Assembly (NCBI GenBank): GCA_913009315.1
Contig: CAJVZA010000011.1
Span: 1-37,185 of the forward strand
Length of the DNA stretch: 37,185 bases
DNA from: an uncultured Hippea sp.
GTDB lineage: Bacteria > Campylobacterota_A > Desulfurellia > JAADFJ01
Reading direction: 5' to 3'
In this document: piece after piece, positions 31,743 through 37,185 of the stretch
Layout: each line of letters begins with the position of its first letter
How positions within the stretch are numbered: the first letter of the stretch is position 1
Translations under genes and position numbers: made by a program
Notes under the pieces: model-generated
Database searches by the model: none
What the model was told of the DNA's origin: nothing
Seen by the model: only the letters and a program-made list of their open reading frames with translations

Positions 31743-33071
31743 ATGAGTGAATCGGTTATCGAAGATGCGCAACCATCCAAAAAGATTATTCATGTAAAAG
31801 TGGCCAGAGATGAGTTTAATAAGATTTTTGAAAACAATCTTATTATTGCAAGAAAATCGCTGAAGCTTCCCGGTTTTAGAGCTGGAAAAGTGCCCAAGCA
31901 GTTAGTTCTGGAAAAGATGAAGGATGATCTGCAGAAAGAGTCTGTAGAAAAAACGGTAGAAAAAAGTTTTAAGGAAGCTATGGCAAAATGGAATATTTAT
32001 CCGGTTTCTCAGCCCATATTGTCAAATTTTAAGAATGAAAAAGATTCACCATTTACATTTGATCTTACGGTTGATGTAAAACCGGAGGTATCAATAAAAG
32101 AATATAAAGGACTAAAACTTAAAAAGATAACAAACAAGATTGATGACGAAGAGATTGACCACGCAATAGAGCATTTAAGAGAAACTTATGCTGAGACCGT
32201 TGAAATTGACAGACCGTCCAAAAAGGGCGATCTGCTGACGATTAATTTTGCGGGATATAATGAGGCCGGCAAAAAGATAGAGGGAGCTTCCGGAAAAGAT
32301 TTTCTTACTGAGATCGGCAGCAAAAAAATGATTCCCGGTTTTGAAGAAAATTTAATTGATTTGAAAGTCGGAGATAAAAAAAGTTTTTCTATAAAATTTC
32401 CGGTAAATTACAATAAAAATCTGGCAGGCAAAGCAGTCAGATTTGATGTTGAAATCAAAAAAATTGCCGAGAAGAAACTTCCTGAATTAAACGCCGGGTT
32501 TGCAAAAATGGTAGATCCAAAATATAAAGATATGCAGGAACTTAAAAAAGAGATAAAAAAAGAACTGGTAAAGCAGAAAGATGAAAAGAATAAGACAATG
32601 TACAAAGAAACAATTTTTGAACAATTGGTAGCAAAAAATCCATTTGATATACCTGAAAGTATGCTGGTTTCGGAATCAAACAATATGGTAAACTCGTACA
32701 TAAGAAATGTCACATATCGAGGTGTTGATATTGAAGGAAAAGAGGAGTTCACCTATAAAAGCCTAAGAAAAAAGTTTGATCCAATTGCCGAAAAACGGGT
32801 GAAATCTACATTCATAGTATTGGATATTGCTGAAAAAGAGAAAATTTCGGTATCAAATAGTGAAATAGCCGAAGAAATTTCAAAAGAAGCTGCATATTAT
32901 GGAAAGGATCCTAAAACAGTCTATAAAGATGCAGAAAAAAATGGCAGAATTCCCGATATACGGATTCTTAAACTTGAAGAAAAGGTTTCTGATTTTATCT
33001 TAAAAAATGCAGAGATAGTCGATGAAACAATCCAAACGGAAAAAGAAACCGAAAGAGAGGAAAAAAATTGA
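31743..33071 (+). CDS. tig: Trigger factor
   Basis: Ribosome-bound chaperone and prolyl isomerase, 442 residues. The ribosome-binding signature GFRAGKVPK is at 44-52, the FKBP-like PPIase domain runs about 150-235 ([18 protein letters not shown] onward), and the long helical C-terminal domain is rich in Lys and Glu. The start is the ATG at 31743 with AGAGG at 31733-31737; a longer in-frame start at 31704 would run back into ridA. It overlaps the clpP TTG start by 4 bases. Confidence 0.95.
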   Translation: MSESVIEDAQPSKKIIHVKVARDEFNKIFENNLIIARKSLKLPGFRAGKVPKQLVLEKMKDDLQKESVEKTVEKSFKEAMAKWNIYPVSQPILSNFKNEKDSPFTFDLTVDVKPEVSIKEYKGLKLKKITNKIDDEEIDHAIEHLRETYAETVEIDRPSKKGDLLTINFAGYNEAGKKIEGASGKDFLTEIGSKKMIPGFEENLIDLKVGDKKSFSIKFPVNYNKNLAGKAVRFDVEIKKIAEKKLPELNAGFAKMVDPKYKDMQELKKEIKKELVKQKDEKNKTMYKETIFEQLVAKNPFDIPESMLVSESNNMVNSYIRNVTYRGVDIEGKEEFTYKSLRKKFDPIAEKRVKSTFIVLDIAEKEKISVSNSEIAEEISKEAAYYGKDPKTVYKDAEKNGRIPDIRILKLEEKVSDFILKNAEIVDETIQTEKETEREEKN

Positions 33072-33658
33072 ACATGGTTCCATATGTAATAGAACAAACG
33101 GGCCGCGGCGAAAGAGTATATGATATATATTCACGGCTTCTAAAAGATAGAATTATCATTTTAGGCAGTGAAATAGATGATATCGTTGCAAACTCAGTCG
33201 TAGCTCAATTGCTGTTTCTGGAGGCAGATAACCCTGATAAGGATATTTACCTGTATATCAACAGCCCCGGAGGAATTATCAGTTCAGGACTGGCAATATA
33301 TGATACTATACAGTATATTAAGCCCGATATATCTACGATCTGCATTGGACAGGCTGCATCAATGGCCGCAGTTCTGCTTGCCGCCGGAAAACAAGGTAAA
33401 CGATTTTCTCTGCCTTATTCGAGAATAATGATACATCAACCATTGGGCGGTACACATGGAAAGTCTACCGATATTCAAATTCACGCTAAAGAGATATTGG
33501 AACTCAGAGGTTATATCAACAAAATTCTATCCAAGCATACAAATCATACGGAAAGAAAAATAAATGCCGACACAGAAAAAGATCGGTTTATGAGTGCAGA
33601 GGACGCACTGCAGTATGGCATCATTGACAAAATTGTAAAAAACAGGAGCACTAAATGA
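33068..33658 (+). CDS. clpP: ATP-dependent Clp protease proteolytic subunit
   Basis: Serine protease of the ClpXP complex, 196 residues. The triad is S98 (GQAASMAAV), H123 (MIHQPLGG) and D172. The N-terminal [20 protein letters not shown] is the usual ClpP start without a long propeptide. The TTG at 33068 overlaps the tig stop and stands 7 bases after AGAGG, whereas the ATG at 33074 is 13 away; either is possible and adds or removes only two residues. It overlaps clpX by 4 bases. Confidence 0.95.
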   Translation: MNMVPYVIEQTGRGERVYDIYSRLLKDRIIILGSEIDDIVANSVVAQLLFLEADNPDKDIYLYINSPGGIISSGLAIYDTIQYIKPDISTICIGQAASMAAVLLAAGKQGKRFSLPYSRIMIHQPLGGTHGKSTDIQIHAKEILELRGYINKILSKHTNHTERKINADTEKDRFMSAEDALQYGIIDKIVKNRSTK

Positions 33659-34899
33659 AAAAAAGCGGCGTTTTGCGTTGTTCTTTCTGTGGAAAAAGTC
33701 AGGATGAAGTTGAAAAACTTGTTGTGGGTCCGGGTGTATATATCTGCAACGAGTGCGTTAAGCTTTGCGTGGATATAATTTCTCAGGGAAATAAACGTTC
33801 ATGCAAAAAAACAAAACACAAAATTTTAAAACCTCATGAAATATACAGCAAACTGAACCAATATGTCATAAGTCAGGACGAGGCAAAAAAGGTTTTATCG
33901 GTTGCAGTTTATAATCATTACAAGCGTATCGAATTTGATAAACGAAATGAAAATGATGTAGAGCTTGAAAAGAGCAACATACTGCTTATGGGTCCAACCG
34001 GAACCGGCAAAACTTTGCTGGCTCAGACATTGGCAAAAATATTAGATGTCCCGTTTGCAATGGCTGACGCAACAACACTGACCGAAGCAGGTTATGTTGG
34101 AGAGGATGTTGAGAATATATTGCTGAGACTGCTTCAATCGGCCGATTACGACCTTAAAAAGGCCGAAAGAGGCATAATATATATAGATGAAATTGACAAG
34201 CTGGCAAGAAAGTCTGAGAGTACCTCCATAACAAGAGATGTTTCGGGCGAAGGAGTTCAGCAGGCTCTCTTAAAAATTATTGAAGGGACCACCGCCAATG
34301 TACCTCCTCAGGGAGGTAGAAAACATCCGCAGCAGGAATTTATTCAGATGAATACAAAGAACATTCTTTTTATCTGCGGAGGTTCCTTTGATAGACTGGA
34401 AGATATTATTGCGCGAAGAATGGGAAAAAGTGTCATTGGATTTGAATCGGAAGGAATAAAAAACAGATCCTCCAACAAAGTTGAGCTGCTTAAAAATGTC
34501 TATATCGATGATCTTGTCAAATATGGAATTATCCCTGAACTTGTAGGCAGGCTGCATGTTCTTACCGCCTTAAGCGAACTTTCAGAATCGGATCTGATAC
34601 AAATTCTAACTCAGCCTAAAAATGCTATTATTAAGCAGTACAAAAAGCTGTTTGAAATAGAAGATGTAAATCTGGTATTCACCGAGGAAGCAATTAAAGC
34701 TATAGCCAAAAAGGCAAAAAATATGAAAGTCGGTGCAAGAGGCCTGCGCTCTATAATGGAAAAACAGATGCTCAATACTATGTACGAATTGCCGGATATG
34801 AAAGAGATCATAGAATGCGTGATAAATGATAAGATGGTTGAAAAGAATCAGGAACCTGTTTATATAAAAAGGGCGACACAGGCCAAGCGTTCTGCATGA
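33655..34899 (+). CDS. clpX: ATP-dependent Clp protease ATP-binding subunit ClpX
   Basis: AAA+ unfoldase, 414 residues. Zinc-binding domain C9, C12, C31 and C34; Walker A GPTGTGKT (113-120); pore loop GYVGED (146-151); Walker B IIYIDEID (174-181); the ClpP-docking IGF tripeptide (261-263); Arg finger region PELVGR (294-299); sensor 2 GARGLRS (360-366). All elements for ClpP partnership are present. The start overlaps the clpP stop and the stop overlaps the hslV start (ATGA both times). Confidence 0.96.
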   Translation: MKKSGVLRCSFCGKSQDEVEKLVVGPGVYICNECVKLCVDIISQGNKRSCKKTKHKILKPHEIYSKLNQYVISQDEAKKVLSVAVYNHYKRIEFDKRNENDVELEKSNILLMGPTGTGKTLLAQTLAKILDVPFAMADATTLTEAGYVGEDVENILLRLLQSADYDLKKAERGIIYIDEIDKLARKSESTSITRDVSGEGVQQALLKIIEGTTANVPPQGGRKHPQQEFIQMNTKNILFICGGSFDRLEDIIARRMGKSVIGFESEGIKNRSSNKVELLKNVYIDDLVKYGIIPELVGRLHVLTALSELSESDLIQILTQPKNAIIKQYKKLFEIEDVNLVFTEEAIKAIAKKAKNMKVGARGLRSIMEKQMLNTMYELPDMKEIIECVINDKMVEKNQEPVYIKRATQAKRSA

Positions 34900-35432
34900 G
34901 TATTCAGTATCATGGCACTACTGTAATTTCCGTCAGAAGAGACAGTTCTGTGTCAATCGGCTCAGATGGACAGGTTACAATGGGCAGCACTATAGCAAAG
35001 TCGAATGCCAAAAAAATAAGAAGAGCGTACAACAACAGTGTACTCATAGGATTTGCAGGTTCTACGGCGGATGCTCTAACACTTTACGAACGGTTGAACG
35101 GCAAACTGGAGCAATATTCCGGGAATCTTACCAGGGCATCGGTTGAACTTGCAAAGGAATGGAGAACGGATAAGATGCTGCGCAGACTGGAGGCGCTTCT
35201 GATAGCCGCCGACAAGAACAACAGCTATATAATATCCGGAAATGGCGATGTATTGGAACCGGAAGACGGTATTGCCGCAATTGGATCCGGTGGACAATAT
35301 GCGCAAGCTGCCGCAAAGGCTTTAATTAAACATACCGATTTGTCGGCTGCCGAAATTATAAAAGAATCATTGCAGATAGCATCGTCCATCTGCATTTATA
35401 CAGACAACTATTTTTCGATAGATACGTTATAA
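34896..35432 (+). CDS. hslV: ATP-dependent protease subunit HslV
   Basis: Proteasome-beta-like peptidase of HslVU, 178 residues. The predicted mature N-terminal threonine is T8 in HGTTVISV, leaving a 7-residue propeptide that is removed. Also seen are GSDGQVTMG and the AIGSGGQYA loop. It follows clpX with an ATGA overlap and precedes hslU by 12 bases. HslV is usually beside hslU, but not normally fused onto a clpPX operon. Confidence 0.95.
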   Translation: MSIQYHGTTVISVRRDSSVSIGSDGQVTMGSTIAKSNAKKIRRAYNNSVLIGFAGSTADALTLYERLNGKLEQYSGNLTRASVELAKEWRTDKMLRRLEALLIAADKNNSYIISGNGDVLEPEDGIAAIGSGGQYAQAAAKALIKHTDLSAAEIIKESLQIASSICIYTDNYFSIDTL

Positions 35433-35444
35433 GAAGGTATACTG

Positions 35445-36761
35445 ATGAATTTAACACCAAAAGAGATTGTAAGAGAGCTTGATAACTATGTAATAGGACA
35501 GGAAGCGGCAAAAAAAGCAGTGGCGATTGCGCTTCGGACACGATGGAGAAGACAGCAGCTGCCTAAGGATCTTGCTGAAGATGTCCTCCCCAAAAATATC
35601 CTTATGATAGGCCCAACCGGTGTAGGAAAAACTGAAATCGCCAGAAGACTGGCAAAATTAGCTGATGCCCCGTTTATTAAAGTGGAAGCATCAAAATATA
35701 CCGAAGTTGGATATGTTGGAAGAGATGTAGAGTCCATGATAAGAGATTTGACATCAACAGCCGTGAACATGGTCAAGAAATCGGAGTCAAAAAAAATTAA
35801 GCCAAAAGCAAAAAAAGCCGCCGTTGAAAGAGTGATTTCGTTACTTATGCCTCATGATAAAGATGAGCAGGAACATGCGGAATCCAAGGCAAAGATAGCC
35901 AAATTGCTCAAAGAGGGAAAGTTCGATAACAGTACCATAGAACTTCATACATCAGGTACTCCCTTACCTCCGGCAGCAATGGGTATATTTGGGGGCAATA
36001 TTGATGAATTATCAAACAATATTCAAGATATGCTGAGCAACCTTATGCCTTCAAAAAAAAGCACCCAACGGAAAGTCGGGGTCAAGGATGCAATTGAAAT
36101 ATTAACTGAAGAAGAGACTGCCAAAATGCTTGATCAGGGAAAAATAAACATGAAAGCAAGAAGTCTCGTAGAAGAATCGGGCATTGTTTTTATAGATGAG
36201 ATAGACAAAATAATCAATGATTCAAAAAATGGAATGCCGGACATATCACGAGAAGGCGTTCAAAGAGACCTTCTTCCTATCGTTGAAGGAACAGATGTTT
36301 CAACAAAATACGGTATTGTAAAAACGGATCATATTCTATTTATCTCTGCCGGAGCTTTTCATCTTTCAAAACCATCAGATATGATACCCGAACTGCAGGG
36401 CCGCTTCCCCATCAGGGTCGAATTAGATGCACTTGATAAACAGGCATTAAAGAAGATACTTACTCTGCCGAAGAATGCACTTATAAAACAGTACATCTCA
36501 CTTATGAAAACCGAAAATGTCATAATCGAATTTTCCGATGAAGCGATTGATCTGCTCTCGGATATTGCGGTTGAGCTGAATCAGACATCAGAAAACATAG
36601 GAGCCAGAAGGCTTTATACGCTGCTTGAAAAACTTCTTGAAGAACTTTCATTTCACGCCCCTGAAATAACCGATCAAAAAATCAATATAGATGCAGCATT
36701 TGTAAAAAAGCAGCTTGAGCCGTTAATGAAAAGCAAAGACTTGAGGGAATACATATTATGA
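35445..36761 (+). CDS. hslU: ATP-dependent protease ATPase subunit HslU
   Basis: AAA+ unfoldase for HslV, 438 residues. Walker A is GPTGVGKT (56-63), pore loop GYVGRD (87-92), the intermediate domain about 105-240, and Walker B IVFIDEID (245-252). The C-terminal tail LREYIL matches the hydrophobic HslU tail that inserts into HslV, so the protein is complete. Its stop codon (36759-36761) lies in the first bases of a dispersed repeat, ATGAGGCTACTGC. AAGAAGG after the hslV stop serves as Shine-Dalgarno. Confidence 0.96.
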   Translation: MNLTPKEIVRELDNYVIGQEAAKKAVAIALRTRWRRQQLPKDLAEDVLPKNILMIGPTGVGKTEIARRLAKLADAPFIKVEASKYTEVGYVGRDVESMIRDLTSTAVNMVKKSESKKIKPKAKKAAVERVISLLMPHDKDEQEHAESKAKIAKLLKEGKFDNSTIELHTSGTPLPPAAMGIFGGNIDELSNNIQDMLSNLMPSKKSTQRKVGVKDAIEILTEEETAKMLDQGKINMKARSLVEESGIVFIDEIDKIINDSKNGMPDISREGVQRDLLPIVEGTDVSTKYGIVKTDHILFISAGAFHLSKPSDMIPELQGRFPIRVELDALDKQALKKILTLPKNALIKQYISLMKTENVIIEFSDEAIDLLSDIAVELNQTSENIGARRLYTLLEKLLEELSFHAPEITDQKINIDAAFVKKQLEPLMKSKDLREYIL

Positions 36762-36851
36762 GGCTACTGCACAGTAAGCATATTCACAAAACTCAAAGGT
36801 AAATTATAAGACTGATTTCGACTCTTAATTTGAAATGCTCGGAATTATGAG
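36758..36851 (+). repeat. Element end plus degenerate 35-base motif after hslU
   Basis: 36758-36787 matches the 6912-6945 family at 26 of 30 positions, and its second to fourth bases are the hslU stop codon. 36819-36851 is a diverged copy of the GGACTCTCAATTTGAAA motif that runs directly into the next TGAGACC copy. The layout matches the remnant after trkH. Confidence 0.6.
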
Positions 36852-36902
36852 ACCACTGCACAATAAACAAATTCACAGCTGCTTATTGTGCAGTGGTCTC
36901 AT
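36847..36902. terminator. 20-bp perfect hairpin between hslU and the convergent gene
   Basis: Two perfect 20-base arms (36847-36866 and 36883-36902) are inverted copies of the TGAGACCACTGCACAATAA repeat with a 16-base loop. It lies between two convergent genes, with AT-rich DNA on the right (ATTATAATTTTATC) that includes a short T-run. It could serve both strands as a transcription stop, although its origin appears to be a mobile-element terminus pair. Confidence 0.55.
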
Positions 36903-36909
36903 TATAATT

Positions 36910-37185
36910 TTATCTTTTAATAATATCCTGCTGTTCTTTGAGCAGATCGCCCACAGGTTTTCCCTGCCCGGCTACCGATTTTATCCTTTTTATCAATAAT
37001 GCTCTGTCCATTCGATTTCTCATCATTTTGTAATAGTTGATACATTCATCAAAAAGGTCAGTTGCCTTCTTACTGTCAACCGGCACTGCCGAGTGTTCCG
37101 AAGCGGCTATACATAGAACATCCGAATCATCTTTATCAAGCATCATCATAATTTCGGATAGTTCCAAATCTCTGTTTTCAAATAA
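36910..37185 (-). CDS. dnaG: Probable C-terminal end of DNA primase, cut by the window edge
   Basis: The frame is open from the window end, giving about 91 residues before the TAA at 36910-36912; a TTG at 37167 is not needed as a start because codons continue upstream to 37185. The helical sequence, with ENRDLELSEIMMMLD, ECINYYKMMRNRMDRALLIKRI and a terminal LLKEQQDIIKR, resembles the helicase-binding C-terminal domain of DnaG. This domain is weakly conserved, so the call is tentative; another helical C-terminus is possible. It converges on hslU. Confidence 0.45.
   Translation of the reverse strand, partial: LFENRDLELSEIMMMLDKDDSDVLCIAASEHSAVPVDSKKATDLFDECINYYKMMRNRMDRALLIKRIKSVAGQGKPVGDLLKEQQDIIKR

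Overview
The window reads as chromosomal DNA from a Gram-negative, anaerobic or oxygen-sensitive bacterium with an AT-leaning genome (many AGA/ATA codons). Evidence for an outer membrane is kdsD, kdsC and lptC (Kdo and LPS transport). Evidence for anaerobic life is a four-subunit 2-oxoglutarate:ferredoxin oxidoreductase (korDABC) and a desulfoferrodoxin-type superoxide reductase. The gene set (TIGR02757 protein, DUF502, FolE2, HslVU next to ClpPX) would fit a Desulfobacterota/deltaproteobacterial-type lineage, but that is inference from gene content; genus and phylum cannot be fixed from here.

Layout. (1) 1-369: a repeat-rich leader with a promoter. (2) 370-6646, plus strand: tight operon leuD-leuB-phosphodiesterase-hydroxyacid dehydrogenase-kdsD-kdsC-lptC-aroA, mixing leucine, Kdo/LPS and shikimate functions. 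(3) 6647-7619: nearly 1 kb without a gene, a patchwork of dispersed repeats and hairpins. (4) 7620-15300, plus: an ArsB/SLC13-type permease with an extra N-terminal beta domain, a UspA-like protein, rarA, thiL, rpe and trkA-trkH. (5) 15301-15594: repeat remnants, then a clear sigma70-type promoter for (6) 15595-19736: icd-korDABC, the isocitrate to succinyl-CoA section of an anaerobic (oxidative or reductive) TCA cycle. (7) 19831-21215: DedA protein and folE2, whose stop codon overlaps that of the convergent cysS. (8) 21212-26481, minus: a three-GAF membrane protein, DUF502 protein, LysM protein and cysS. (9) 26631-28328, plus, divergent from the GAF gene: Fur/PerR-type regulator, small winged-helix protein, 2-Cys peroxiredoxin and superoxide reductase, i.e. 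an oxidative-stress operon preceded by a Fur-box-like site. (10) 28606-29902: TIGR02757 protein and a Nudix protein. (11) 30058-30519: glycine-zipper lipoprotein. (12) 30595-36761: nitrilase-family amidase, ridA, tig, clpP, clpX, hslV, hslU, a single run carrying trigger factor and two complete AAA+ proteases. (13) 36910-37185, minus: the 3' end of what is probably dnaG, cut by the window edge.

No intact transposase, CRISPR array, rRNA or tRNA was seen. The least explained material is non-coding: two families of dispersed repeats, a bi-hairpin unit (1-231, 7181-7260) and a family with the terminal sequence TGAGACCACTGCACAATAA (6912, 15297, 36758, 36847 and inverted at 36902). Members of the second family begin exactly at the stop codons of trkH and hslU. 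The most unusual protein-level features are the permease with the added beta domain, the peroxide/superoxide operon with its small extra regulator, and the tig-clpPX-hslVU protease operon.
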